From assembly GCA_052326605.1 (NCBI GenBank), contig JBKQMB010000008.1, positions 62,001 through 126,000 of the forward strand: DNA of 64,000 nucleotides, written 5' to 3'. Shown here piece by piece: positions 51,028 through 59,959 of the stretch; the stretch's first letter is position 1; the number at the start of each line of letters is the position of its first letter. The position numbers and the translations under genes are program-made. The notes beneath the pieces were generated by a model, which saw only the letters and a program-made list of their open reading frames with translations, did not search any database and was not told where the DNA came from. This stretch comes from Bog-756 sp052326605. Lineage in GTDB: Bacteria; Actinomycetota; Acidimicrobiia; Acidimicrobiales; RAAP-2.

Positions 51028-51870
51028 TCAGCCGGCGAGGACCATGCAGACGCCGATGGTGCCCGGACCGGTGTGGGTGCCCACCACCGGTCCGAGGTCG
51101 GTAAGCACCAGGGGGTGCTCGGTCTGAACATTCTCGATCATCTCGAGGAACTCGTCGATGTCGGTTGCCGCCCCGTTGCACACGGCCAGGCGGCTGATCG
51201 ACGGGGTATCGCGGACTTTGTCGGCCAGGTAGCGCATAGAGCGACCCCGGGTGCGCTGTTTCGACTCCTCGGCCACCACGCCGTCGACGAGGGTGACCAC
51301 CGGCTTGATGGAGAGCAGCGAGCCGAGGAGGGCCCGCGCCCCGCCGATGCGGCCCCCTTTCTCGAGGTGTTCGAGGGTGTCCACCAGCCCGAACACCAAG
51401 GTGCGGGAGATGAGCGCGTCGACCCGTGCCGCCAGCTCGTCGAGCGTGGCCCCGGTCGCGGCCAGTTCGGCCACGTCGATGACCATGAGCCCCAGCCCCA
51501 TGGTCATCGACCGGGAGTCGGCGACACAGACCGGGATGCGGTCGGCCACCGTCTTGGCTGCCGTGACGGCGGCCTGGTACGTGGCGGAGACCCCGCTCGA
51601 GATGTTGAGACAGAACACCCCGTCGTAGCCGTCGTCGGCCGCCGCTTCGAAGGCCAACTGGAAGGCGCCCGGAGACGGCGCGGCCGTCTCGGGGAGCACC
51701 GGGCTGGCGGCGCAGCGTGCCCAGAAGTCGTCGGCGGAGAGGGTGGACCCGTCCACGAACTCCTCCTCGCCGAATCGGATGGACAGCGGAACGACGGTCA
51801 CACCCTTTTCCGCCGCCAGATCTGCCGAAAGATCACACGCACTATCGGTTACCACCCGGATCCGGGCCAT
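51028..51870 (-). CDS. DegV family fatty-acid-binding protein
   Basis: 280 residues, ATG with GAGGAGG upstream. VVTDSACDLSADLAAEKGVT at the N-terminus and the conserved fatty-acid-contacting segments (LFCLNISSGVSATYQ-like, reading GVFCLNISSGVSATYQAA) define the DegV family. Members bind single fatty acids; FakB homologues present them to FakA kinase in firmicutes. No fakA/DAK gene is in the window, so a kinase partner would be elsewhere. Its start lies inside the murJ 3' end (29-bp overlap), indicating co-transcription. Confidence 0.9.
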   Translation of the reverse strand: MARIRVVTDSACDLSADLAAEKGVTVVPLSIRFGEEEFVDGSTLSADDFWARCAASPVLPETAAPSPGAFQLAFEAAADDGYDGVFCLNISSGVSATYQAAVTAAKTVADRIPVCVADSRSMTMGLGLMVIDVAELAATGATLDELAARVDALISRTLVFGLVDTLEHLEKGGRIGGARALLGSLLSIKPVVTLVDGVVAEESKQRTRGRSMRYLADKVRDTPSISRLAVCNGAATDIDEFLEMIENVQTEHPLVLTDLGPVVGTHTGPGTIGVCMVLAG

Positions 51871-53659
51871 GGAGGTCCTCCTCTTCGTCCCCCGGTTCGT
51901 GGTGCACCGGACGCAGGTGGCGTCCCGGCGGATCAACGAGCCGATCGTCGATTCTGCCACGGAACGGCTCGGGGGAGGGGCTGTCCCACCCGTCCCGGTC
52001 GAGCGGCCCGGTGGGCTCGGCCTCAGTCGCCCGCGCCGACGCCCGTGCCGCCCTGGCCCGTTTGGCCTCGCGGGCGCCAAGGATGGTCGCGGTGGCCACG
52101 TAGGCGAACGCACCTGCAACCATGGCCAGCGCCACTCGGCCCAGAAGGCCGAATCCGGAGGGGGCGCCCGACACGTCGAGGGCGAGCACGGTGACCACCG
52201 CCATCACCGCCGAGGCTGCCACCACCCGCTTGACCGGCGTCGTCAGTTCGGGGCCGCCGAGCCCACCCACCCGCTTGCGGACGACCGACATGGCCAAGAG
52301 TGCGGCTACCGAGTAGGCGATGGACACCGACAGTGCCAGGCCGCGCACGCCCAGGGGGCCGACCAGCAGGACGCCGAAGACGATGTTGACCGCGTTCTCC
52401 ACCAGGTAGAGCCCGAACGCGGTGCGCGTGTCCTGCATCGACTGGAGGACGCGGACCATGTAGAGAAACGTGCAGAAACCCGGTAGGCCCAGCGAGAACA
52501 TGGCCAGTGCCGACCCGGTGGAGTCGGCCGCGGCAGGCGACTCCGCCCCGTGGAGCAGGACGAGGTCGATCAGGGGATGCGCCAGGATCAACATCCCGAC
52601 CGCCGAGGGGATGATGATGGCCAGCATGCCGCGCAGGCCGAAGGCCATCCGGTGACGGAACACGGCGATGTCGCGGCGCGCCCAGGCTGCCGACAGGGAG
52701 GGGGTGACCGCGCTCATCACCGAGACGGCCACGACGCCGTAGGGGAGTTGGAAGAAGGTGTACGCGTAGGTGTAGGCCGATACCGCCCCGGGCACCTTGG
52801 CCCCGTCGGCCAGGGCCAGGATCACCACCAGGGCCACCTGATTGGACAGCACCAGGCCGAACGTCCACCCGGCCAGACGGGTGATGGTCCGCATCGCCTC
52901 GTGGAAGGGTGCCCACAGGAAGCGGATGTGCAGGTCGGCCCGGGCCAACGAGGGAAGCAGCAGGGCGGCCTGGACCACGACGCCGAGGGTGGTCCCGAAG
53001 GCCAGCAGTACCAGGGCCGTGCGGTGGGCGTCGATCGAGGCGAGGTCGGGGTGGGGAACCAGAACGTGGAACCACAGGAGGACGGTGATCACCACCAGGT
53101 TGTTGGCGATGGGGACGAACATCGGCGCGGCGAACTTGCCGCGTGCGTTCAACAGGGCGGTGAACAGTGCGATCAGGCCGTAACAGGTCAACTGGGGGAC
53201 GAACCAGCGGAGCAGGAAGATTGCGGTCTGCTGCTGCTGGCGCACGTCGGCCCGGTGGTTGGTCACCGTGTAGAGGTGGATGATGCTGGGAGTCAGCACG
53301 AAGAAGGCCACCGTGGCCACGAGCAGCACGACGATGGTGACGGTGACCACCGCCGAGATGGCCTCCCAGGCGTCCTTGCCCCGGCGTGTGGTGAGGCGGT
53401 CGACGAAGACCGGGACGAAGGTGGCCGAGAGGACACCGCCGATCACGATGTCCGTCATGATGTTGGGTGTGGTGTTGGCCAGGTTGTAGGCGTCGGCGAA
53501 GCCGAACCCGCCGAGCGCCGCGGTGAGGGCCACGACGCGGCCCACTCCGGTGACGCGCGAGATGGTGGTGCCGACGGCCATGCCCACGGTGGCGCGGGCC
53601 AGCCGGCCGCTGCCGGGCCCTTCGGGTGTCGGGATCCCGTCGACCTCGACCTCGGTCAT
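51842..53659 (-). CDS. murJ: Lipid II flippase MurJ
   Basis: 605 residues with about 14 membrane helices of the MVF/MOP fold. GTTISRVTGVGRVVALTAAL and ADAYNLANTTPNIMTDIVIG are the conserved N-terminal MurJ blocks, and ALLNARGKFAAPMFVPIANN a further one. A charged cytoplasmic tail of about 70 residues ends the protein. The C-terminal pseudokinase and extracellular domains of mycobacterial MviN are absent. It flips lipid-linked peptidoglycan precursor across the membrane. Its start overlaps the upstream gene's stop (ATGA). Confidence 0.93.
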   Translation of the reverse strand: MTEVEVDGIPTPEGPGSGRLARATVGMAVGTTISRVTGVGRVVALTAALGGFGFADAYNLANTTPNIMTDIVIGGVLSATFVPVFVDRLTTRRGKDAWEAISAVVTVTIVVLLVATVAFFVLTPSIIHLYTVTNHRADVRQQQQTAIFLLRWFVPQLTCYGLIALFTALLNARGKFAAPMFVPIANNLVVITVLLWFHVLVPHPDLASIDAHRTALVLLAFGTTLGVVVQAALLLPSLARADLHIRFLWAPFHEAMRTITRLAGWTFGLVLSNQVALVVILALADGAKVPGAVSAYTYAYTFFQLPYGVVAVSVMSAVTPSLSAAWARRDIAVFRHRMAFGLRGMLAIIIPSAVGMLILAHPLIDLVLLHGAESPAAADSTGSALAMFSLGLPGFCTFLYMVRVLQSMQDTRTAFGLYLVENAVNIVFGVLLVGPLGVRGLALSVSIAYSVAALLAMSVVRKRVGGLGGPELTTPVKRVVAASAVMAVVTVLALDVSGAPSGFGLLGRVALAMVAGAFAYVATATILGAREAKRARAARASARATEAEPTGPLDRDGWDSPSPEPFRGRIDDRLVDPPGRHLRPVHHEPGDEEEDLHGPDPGGNR

Positions 53660-55956
53660 CGGGTCACCGGGAGGTCATCCCTGTCTTCGCGCTCCTCGTC
53701 CTCTTGCCGCCTGGACCGCCGCTTGAGCGAGGTGCGGATCCACCAAACTGCCAGGACCACCACCGCACCGACCGACAGCACGATGCCGACCACCGAGGTG
53801 GCGGTGGATCGCACGCTGACCTGCCCGGTGGAAAGCACCAAGACGCCGTCGGGGGAGCGCAGGGTGATGTCCACCTTGAAGACGCCCGAGGCCCGGGCAC
53901 TCACGGTGACCGGGAAGATGCTCGTGTAGGCGGGCCGCAGGGTGATCGGCTGGGACCACTGGGTGGTCCCGTTGGCGAAGAGCAGCTTGTCACTGGTCAG
54001 GGTCAGTGAGCCGGTGACCGGGTAGGGAGCCGAGGACACGACGGCGACCGGCAGGGTCCCCCGCTGGGACGTCAGGGTGATGCTCCGGTCACCGCTCACT
54101 GCCAGCTGCGACAGTTGGGCGTCGACCGCCAGGCCGGTATTGGCCAGTACCTCGGACTGCTGGGAGGTCCGGAGGGTCTCGGTCTGCGCGGCCAGCACCA
54201 GGTCGCCGAGCTGCAGGCTCACCGCACGTGCGCTGGGCGCCGCCGAGGCGAACTCGTCGGTGCTGAGGCGTTGGGAGCGGATGGCGGCGGTGGGCAGCCC
54301 CGCGCCCCCGGTGGGCGGCACCAGTCGGCACCCGGTACGGCAGCTCGCCACGGTGGGGAACAGGTCGAAGAGGTTGCTGATGGTGACCGGCTCGACGATC
54401 GGGTTGCTCTCCAACGATCCGAGCAATGCGTCGACGAAGGCCGGATCGGCCGACCATGCGGCCGGTGCCACCACCGCCACCCCGCGGGGGGTGATGGAGT
54501 TGGGCTTCTCGTAGTACAGCTGGGCCAACTCCGCCACCAGCTGGTGGGCGGCCAGCACCGGATCGCCCGGGTCGCCGGTGAAGCGCGCCGCCAGGTCGGC
54601 AGAGGAGGCCAGCGCCGTCATCGGGGCGCGGATCGAGCCGACCGTGAACGGCTCGGCCGCCGACCCGTCGGACGGCGAACCGGTCACCGTGGCCGACGGC
54701 AGCACGACCTGGCTGTAGCCGACGGCCGCCAGCGCGGAGAGGGTGCCGGCGTCGAGGCCGTCGCCGGTGATCCAGGCACCCTGTGCGCCTCCGGCCGGCG
54801 CTGACGCGCCCGGAGGATGGAGCACATCGGTGGCCAGCACCTGGGTGCCACGCGTCACCTGCATGGAGAGCTCGCTCCCGAGTCCGGCGGCCACCAGGCC
54901 GGCGGCGTTGACCGGGGTGAACGGCGACGAGGCGAACTGGTGCACGGTGGGGTCGGTCGCCAACTGTGCCAGTTGGGTGAGCGTGGACTGATGCCCCGGG
55001 CTGTCGAGGAGGCCCACGGTCTGGCCGCTCGCCTCGAGGGTCAGCGGAACGGTGGGGTGGGCGGCGACGGAGGCGATGAGGCCGGACACCGCTGCCAGCG
55101 CGGCGGTCGACGGCTGCTCCAACGCGGCGGCGGGGGTGGCCACCAGTTGGGACGGCGACGGTGAGGGAGCCGGTGGCTGGGTGGCGTGTACGGGGAGCAC
55201 CAGGGCGACCCGCAGGCGCTGCGTGTCGGCGGGTGCGTCGGTGTACACCAGATGGGTGGTGATCGATCCGACGGCCGTGCTGGTGGCCGTATCGAACAAC
55301 TGGACCCGGACCGGATAGACGCCCGAGGGGTAGGCCTGGCACTGGCCACCGGACGAGGCCAGGTCGATGGTGAACCCGGTGGTCGCCGGGGTGGCGGCCT
55401 GACCGGTCTCGACGGGCATCGAGAGGTCGAACTCCCCACCCCCGATCGGGGGCAGACCGCTCACCGCCAGGGGCGACGAGGTCGAGGAGATCGGCGTACC
55501 CGACGGCCCCGACGGCGACATCGACTGGTCGAACGCCGACAGGCTGGACAGGCAGGCGTAGACGTCCACCGCCACACCGAGTTGCGCGGCGGGCACCGCA
55601 CCGGAGCCGGGCCGCAACTTGAGATCGAAGGCCTGGCCGGGCGTCACCCACGGGGTCTGCGAGACGAGCACCAGCGGCGGCGCGCCGTGGGATCCGGCCA
55701 CGTCGGTGGTCGGCGTCGCCGGACCGGCCTCCGCGTACGGCGGTGCGAGGAATGCGGCGAGCAGGGTCGCCGAGCACAGGGCGAGCGCTGTGTGCTCCAC
55801 GAGCGTCCGCGATCGGGCTCGGAGACGGCGTGCGAGCGCCCACGAGTGGGCATGGCGCAGTCCCACCCCGATGGCCGGGGCGGGCTCGTCCCCGCATGGC
55901 ACGACGCCGCGGGGGTCGCTGCCGCTGGGGCAGAGGCTGCCTCGTTCCCGATCCAC
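53656..55956 (-). CDS. DUF6049-like exported/membrane-anchored protein
   Basis: Up to 766 residues from GTG 55956. A GTG at 55866 is a good alternative because a signal-peptide-like segment (TALALCSATLLAAFLAPPYA) follows more closely. The long extracytoplasmic body is Ala/Ser/Thr/Pro-rich with beta-type domains. A single membrane helix near the end (VGIVLSVGAVVVLAVWWI) and a charged tail (KRRSRRQEDEEREDR) leave the body outside the cell. It matches the large conserved protein encoded next to murJ in actinobacteria (Rv3909-like). Coupling to murJ (ATGA) suggests a role in envelope assembly; its biochemistry is unknown. Confidence 0.75.
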   Translation of the reverse strand: MDRERGSLCPSGSDPRGVVPCGDEPAPAIGVGLRHAHSWALARRLRARSRTLVEHTALALCSATLLAAFLAPPYAEAGPATPTTDVAGSHGAPPLVLVSQTPWVTPGQAFDLKLRPGSGAVPAAQLGVAVDVYACLSSLSAFDQSMSPSGPSGTPISSTSSPLAVSGLPPIGGGEFDLSMPVETGQAATPATTGFTIDLASSGGQCQAYPSGVYPVRVQLFDTATSTAVGSITTHLVYTDAPADTQRLRVALVLPVHATQPPAPSPSPSQLVATPAAALEQPSTAALAAVSGLIASVAAHPTVPLTLEASGQTVGLLDSPGHQSTLTQLAQLATDPTVHQFASSPFTPVNAAGLVAAGLGSELSMQVTRGTQVLATDVLHPPGASAPAGGAQGAWITGDGLDAGTLSALAAVGYSQVVLPSATVTGSPSDGSAAEPFTVGSIRAPMTALASSADLAARFTGDPGDPVLAAHQLVAELAQLYYEKPNSITPRGVAVVAPAAWSADPAFVDALLGSLESNPIVEPVTISNLFDLFPTVASCRTGCRLVPPTGGAGLPTAAIRSQRLSTDEFASAAPSARAVSLQLGDLVLAAQTETLRTSQQSEVLANTGLAVDAQLSQLAVSGDRSITLTSQRGTLPVAVVSSAPYPVTGSLTLTSDKLLFANGTTQWSQPITLRPAYTSIFPVTVSARASGVFKVDITLRSPDGVLVLSTGQVSVRSTATSVVGIVLSVGAVVVLAVWWIRTSLKRRSRRQEDEEREDRDDLPVTR

Positions 55957-55984
55957 TCCGGACCGCAGCCTACGCCAGTCGCAC

Positions 55985-55990
55985 TACCCT
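55985..55990 (+). promoter_or_regulatory. Candidate -10 element of a leaderless promoter
   Basis: TACCCT ends 7 nt before the GTG start of the CCA-adding enzyme gene, with no ribosome site between. Confidence 0.45.
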
Positions 55991-55997
55991 CGGCGGC

Positions 55998-57386
55998 GTG
56001 TTCCCCGAACGACTCCGGCCACTGGTGCAGGCCACCGCCGACCTCTCCGATCGTTTCCGGTCGGCCGGTCACACCCTCTACTTGGTCGGTGGCTCGGTGC
56101 GCGACGCCATCGTCGCCGAAACCGGGTCTCCTCTCATCGTGGGCGAGAGCGACCTCGACTTCACGACCGACGCCCGTCCGGACGACATCGAGGCGGCGGT
56201 GACCGGCTGGGCCGATGCCGTCTGGACCCAGGGGAAGCGGTTCGGGACCATCGGATGCCGGCGTCGCGGGCAGGTCTACGAGATCACCACCCATCGGGCC
56301 GAGGCGTACCGGCCCGACTCGCGCAAGCCGGACGTGGCCTTCGGTCACAGTGTCGAGGACGACCTCTCGCGGCGTGACTTCACTGTCAACGCCATGGCCC
56401 TCCGGCTGCCCGAGCTCGAGCTGATCGACCCCTTCAACGGCCTGGTCGACCTGGCCGAGCACCGGCTGCGGACCCCGCTCGACCCCGACGTCTCCTTTGC
56501 CGACGACCCGCTGCGGATGCTCCGGGCCGCCCGGTTCATGGCCAGGCTCGAACTCGAGCCGGCACCGGAACTGGTGGATGCCGTCCGCAGCGGCCATGCG
56601 CGACTGGCCATCGTCTCGGCGGAGCGGCTACGTGACGAGTTGGACAAGATCGTGACGGTTCCGGTGCCCTCGGTGGCCCTGTGGTTCGTGGTGCGGACCG
56701 GCCTGGCCGACGAGTTCCTCCCCGAGCTACCGGGCCTGGCCCTCGAACAGGACCCGATCCACCGACATAAGGACGTGCTGGCCCACACCCTGGCAGTGGT
56801 GGACAAGACCGGGCCCGACCGCCTGCTCCGACTGGCCGCGCTCTTCCACGACGTCGGCAAGCCGAGGACGCGGGCCTTCGTTGACGGTGGGGTGACCTTC
56901 CACCACCACGAAGTGGTGGGCGCCCGCATGACCCGCAACCGCATGCAGGCGCTGCGGTACTCCAATGAGGACGTCGAGGTGGTTACCGATCTGGTCAACC
57001 TCCATCTGCGCTTCCACACCTACCGGCTGGGATGGACCGACCGTGCCGTCCGCCGCTATGTGCGCGACGCCGGCCCGCTCCTCGACCGGCTCAACGAGCT
57101 GACCCGCTGCGACTGCACGACCCGCAACGCCAACAAGGCGAGGACGCTGGGCCGGCGCATGGACGAGCTCGAGGCACGTATCGCCGAGCTACGCCAGCAG
57201 GAGGAGCTGGACGCCATCCGCCCCGACCTCGACGGGGCCCAGGTGATGGACGAGCTCGGCCTGACCCCGGGGCGCGACGTGGGCCGGGCCCTGGCCTACC
57301 TCCTCGAGCTGCGGCTCGAGGAGGGGCCGCTGGGGGAGGAGGAGGCCCGGCGACGACTGGCCGAGTGGTGGAGGGACCAGGCCTGA
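55998..57386 (+). CDS. CCA tRNA nucleotidyltransferase (poly(A) polymerase/CCA family) with HD domain
   Basis: 462 residues from GTG 55998. The nucleotidyltransferase head has LYLVGGSVRDAIV near 32-44 and DLDFTTDARPDD (catalytic DxD). The neck has RRDFTVNAMAL and DDPLRMLRAARFMARL. An HD phosphohydrolase-type domain with FHDVGKPRTR near residue 285 follows. A C-terminal helical region completes the protein. It adds CCA to tRNA 3' ends, needed for the tRNA-Ile of this window, which lacks an encoded CCA. It is divergent from the DUF6049 gene with only about 40 bp between them, and converges on ino1 with 4 bp between stops. Confidence 0.93.
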   Translation: MFPERLRPLVQATADLSDRFRSAGHTLYLVGGSVRDAIVAETGSPLIVGESDLDFTTDARPDDIEAAVTGWADAVWTQGKRFGTIGCRRRGQVYEITTHRAEAYRPDSRKPDVAFGHSVEDDLSRRDFTVNAMALRLPELELIDPFNGLVDLAEHRLRTPLDPDVSFADDPLRMLRAARFMARLELEPAPELVDAVRSGHARLAIVSAERLRDELDKIVTVPVPSVALWFVVRTGLADEFLPELPGLALEQDPIHRHKDVLAHTLAVVDKTGPDRLLRLAALFHDVGKPRTRAFVDGGVTFHHHEVVGARMTRNRMQALRYSNEDVEVVTDLVNLHLRFHTYRLGWTDRAVRRYVRDAGPLLDRLNELTRCDCTTRNANKARTLGRRMDELEARIAELRQQEELDAIRPDLDGAQVMDELGLTPGRDVGRALAYLLELRLEEGPLGEEEARRRLAEWWRDQA

Positions 57387-57390
57387 CCGG

Positions 57391-58488
57391 TCAGGCGTCG
57401 GGCCAGACCGGGCCGGGGTCGCCGTCGGCGAAGGACTCCACCATGTCGTGGGCCACGTCGTCGTGGTACTGCACCGGCGGCGACTTCATGAAGTAGGCGG
57501 AGGGCCCGACCAGCGGGCCCCCGATGCCCCGGTCGAGGGCCAGCTTGGCGCACCGGACCGCGTCGATGATCACGCCGGCCGAGTTGGGGGAGTCCCACAC
57601 TTCGAGCTTGAGCTCGAGGTTGAGCGGCACGTCGCCGAAGTTGCGGCCCTCCATCCGGATGTAGGCCCACTTGCGGTCGTGGAGCCACGGGACATGGTCC
57701 GAGGGGCCGATGTGGACGTCGTCGGCCGACAGGGCGCCGTGCTCGATCTGGCTGGTCACCGCCTGGGTCTTGGACACCTTCTTCGACTCGAGGCGATCCC
57801 GCTCGAGCATGTTCTTGAAGTCCATGTTTCCGCCCACGTTGAGCTGATACGTGTGGTCGAGGGCCAGTCCCCGGTCCTCGAAGAGCCTGGTCAGGATCCG
57901 GTGGATGATGGTGGAGCCCACCTGGCTCTTGATGTCGTCCCCGACGATGGGAAGTCCGGCGGCGTGGAACCTGCGGGCCCACTCGGGGTCCGAGGCGATG
58001 AACACCGGGATGGCGTTGACGAACCCGACACCGGCCTGAAGGCAGGCGTCCGCGTAGAAGCGCTGCGCCTGTTCCGACCCCACTGGCAGGTAGCTGACCA
58101 GCACGTCGGCGCGGGCGTCCTTGAGGGCGGCCACCACGTCGACGGGCTCGGCCGGCGACTCCTCGACGGTCTCGCGGTAGTACTTGCCGAAGCCGTCCAG
58201 GGTCGGCCCGCGCAGCACGGTTATGCCCAGCTCACCCACGCCGGCGAACCGGATCGTGTTGTTCTGGCCGGCGAAGATGGCCTTGCCCAGGTCAAGGCCG
58301 ACCTTGGCCGCGTCGGCGTCGAAGGCGGCGACGAACTCGAGATCGCCGACGTGGTAGCCACCGAGCACCACATGCATGAGGCCGGGCACTGTTTCGGTCG
58401 GGTCGGCCTGGCGGTAGTAGTCGACTCCCTGGATGAGGGAGCTGGCGCAGTTCCCCACGCCGGCGATGGCCACTCGGATGGTGCTCAT
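57391..58488 (-). CDS. ino1: Inositol-3-phosphate synthase (actinobacterial type)
   Basis: 365 residues. The NAD-binding N-terminus is RVAIAGVGNCASSLIQGVDY. Typical myo-inositol-phosphate synthase segments follow: VSYLPVGSEQAQRFYADACL, GDDIKSQVGSTIIHRIL, and NVGGNMDFKNMLERDRLESK. The enzyme converts glucose-6-phosphate to inositol-3-phosphate, the precursor of phosphatidylinositol and, in actinobacteria, mycothiol. Its ATG overlaps the PadR gene stop (ATGA), so its expression is tied to that regulator. This PadR-Ino1 pair is also found in mycobacteria. Confidence 0.95.
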   Translation of the reverse strand: MSTIRVAIAGVGNCASSLIQGVDYYRQADPTETVPGLMHVVLGGYHVGDLEFVAAFDADAAKVGLDLGKAIFAGQNNTIRFAGVGELGITVLRGPTLDGFGKYYRETVEESPAEPVDVVAALKDARADVLVSYLPVGSEQAQRFYADACLQAGVGFVNAIPVFIASDPEWARRFHAAGLPIVGDDIKSQVGSTIIHRILTRLFEDRGLALDHTYQLNVGGNMDFKNMLERDRLESKKVSKTQAVTSQIEHGALSADDVHIGPSDHVPWLHDRKWAYIRMEGRNFGDVPLNLELKLEVWDSPNSAGVIIDAVRCAKLALDRGIGGPLVGPSAYFMKSPPVQYHDDVAHDMVESFADGDPGPVWPDA

Positions 58489-59162
58489 GGGCTCAGTCCC
58501 TTCATTGCTGTCACTGCGTCCCCACCGTGGGGCTCGCGATTCTCGGATCGGGGTGCTGCCTGCTTCTGCCGCTCGGATTCGATGAGGCGATCGAGCCATG
58601 CGATGTCGTGCTCGGTCGCTTCACTGCTGTGCTCGACCAGCGAGCGGGCGTAGACGTCGAGGGTCTGGCCGGCCGCCCGCACCTGGTCGGTGGCCAGCCG
58701 ACGGGTCAGTTGTGCCCGGCGACGTTCGAGGAGAGCGAGGCGGGCCTGGGGCGCCAGGTGTCGGGCGAAGGCGAGGCGGAGGCCGAAGCTCCGGGCATCG
58801 TCGGTCCCCGCTGGCTCATCGGCGTCGAGGAGCTGCTCGAACAGTTGATGGCCCTGATCGGTGATCCGGTAGACCTTGCGTGAGCGCTTGGTGCCCCGCG
58901 GGGCGGCAGCCCGTCGGGCCCGGACCCCGGCTCGCTCGCCGCTCAACGATCCGGTGAAGGGCATCGACGGGGCAGTCGTGGTGGTACCGCCCGACTCGGC
59001 GACCGCCACCGCGTGAGCCGCCTCGAGGCGGGAGAGCGCCGGGTAGAGCGAGCCGAAGGAGATGTTGGCGAAGAGCCCCAGTTCGTCGCGGAGGCGCCTG
59101 CGGATCTCATAACCGTGTAGCTCCTGCTCTTGCAGGAGGCCGAGGATGGCCAGGTCGAGCAC
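58485..59162 (-). CDS. PadR-family transcriptional regulator
   Basis: 225 residues, GTG start. LDLAILGLLQEQELHGYEIR, then FGSLYPALSRLE, is the PadR winged helix-turn-helix. An insertion rich in Gly/Thr/Ser/Arg (about 55-90) separates the recognition helix from the wing (SRKVYRITDQGHQLFEQLL). A helical C-terminal dimerisation region follows (LALLERRRAQLTRRL...). It is co-translated with ino1 and probably represses the operon. Two GATATATC palindromes 82-102 bp upstream of the start are the likely operator. Confidence 0.88.
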   Translation of the reverse strand: MLDLAILGLLQEQELHGYEIRRRLRDELGLFANISFGSLYPALSRLEAAHAVAVAESGGTTTTAPSMPFTGSLSGERAGVRARRAAAPRGTKRSRKVYRITDQGHQLFEQLLDADEPAGTDDARSFGLRLAFARHLAPQARLALLERRRAQLTRRLATDQVRAAGQTLDVYARSLVEHSSEATEHDIAWLDRLIESERQKQAAPRSENREPHGGDAVTAMKGLSP

Positions 59163-59243
59163 TCAGGACCGCCCGCGCGTCGATCGGCCCATGAAGCCCG
59201 CGGCGGGCACGGCGCCGGTGTTCACCATCTGCATACCGTCCAC

Positions 59244-59264
59244 GATATATCAGTTCGATATATC
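59244..59264. promoter_or_regulatory. Probable PadR operator: two GATATATC palindromes
   Basis: GATATATC-AGTTC-GATATATC: two identical 8-bp palindromes with starts 13 bp apart, standing out as A+T-rich in a high-GC context. It lies between the divergent padR-ino1 operon and the DUF5318 gene, so it could control both. Confidence 0.6.
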
Positions 59265-59384
59265 AATGCAACACATCGCCCCGGTCAAGAACCGATGCGG
59301 GGGCGTCCCACCCGGGCGGTGCGCCGACGCCTCCCGCTGCGGTGCACGGGGACGGGGACCCTTTTGATCGAACGGTCCAGGCGG

Positions 59385-59390
59385 TACCCT
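59385..59390 (+). promoter_or_regulatory. Candidate -10 element of a leaderless promoter
   Basis: TACCCT ends 6 nt before the GTG start of the DUF5318 gene. No ribosome site lies between, as at 554 and 55985. Confidence 0.45.
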
Positions 59391-59396
59391 GGCCAG

Positions 59397-59837
59397 GTGA
59401 GCTTGCGACCCGGAGGGATCGAGGGCGTGCAGACCTCCCCGACCGGGGGACGCGTCGAGTACCTTCTCGCCCGCAACGCGGTCATCCGCGACTACCGGAA
59501 GGGCCGCCTGTCCAGGCTCGATGTCTGCGATGCCCACCCCGAGCTGTTGCGGGCTGCCCGCAACCTGGGCCGGCCCATGGGCCAACAGTGCCCCATCTGC
59601 GAGCAGTGGGACCTGGTCGATGTCACCTTCGTCTTCGGTTCGCGCCTGCCGTCGGGCGGGCGGTGCGTGGCGACCGAGGCCGAGCTCACCCGCTACTGGC
59701 GGCGCAAGGAGCCGGTGGTCTGCTACGTGATCGAGGTGTGCACCGACTGCTCGTGGAACCACCTGTCCCGCATGTACCCCGCCGGTGCCGGGGTGGAGGC
59801 AGTGGCCCGCCGGCCGCGGCGCGACCGGACCAGCTGA
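59397..59837 (+). CDS. DUF5318 zinc-ribbon-like protein
   Basis: 146 residues from GTG 59397. VEYLLARNAVIRDYRKGRLS, then DVCDAHPELLRAARNLG, is the N-terminal helical region. CPICEQWDLVDVTFVFG and EVCTDCSWNHLSRMYP supply two CxxC pairs that should bind zinc. It is a conserved actinobacterial protein of unknown function found beside padR-ino1 and upstream of the rpsF cluster in mycobacteria, and in the same neighbourhood here. Cytoplasmic; a nucleic-acid-linked role is possible but unproven. Confidence 0.85.
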   Translation: MSLRPGGIEGVQTSPTGGRVEYLLARNAVIRDYRKGRLSRLDVCDAHPELLRAARNLGRPMGQQCPICEQWDLVDVTFVFGSRLPSGGRCVATEAELTRYWRRKEPVVCYVIEVCTDCSWNHLSRMYPAGAGVEAVARRPRRDRTS

Positions 59838-59959
59838 CCACCCGGCGGCCAACTACGCTGGAGGCGGCAGTACGTCGTGCCCCGTGGCGGCCCCCGGGTC
59901 GCCGCCCCTACTACCGCCGGCAGCCCCCGGGCGCTGGACGGTCGATCAGGAGGATCCAC

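Noticed and set aside
52550..53929. 459-residue plus-strand open frame opposite murJ
   Set aside because: Extreme His/Gly/Asp/Glu composition, a mirror of the membrane-protein codons on the other strand; murJ is clearly the real gene.
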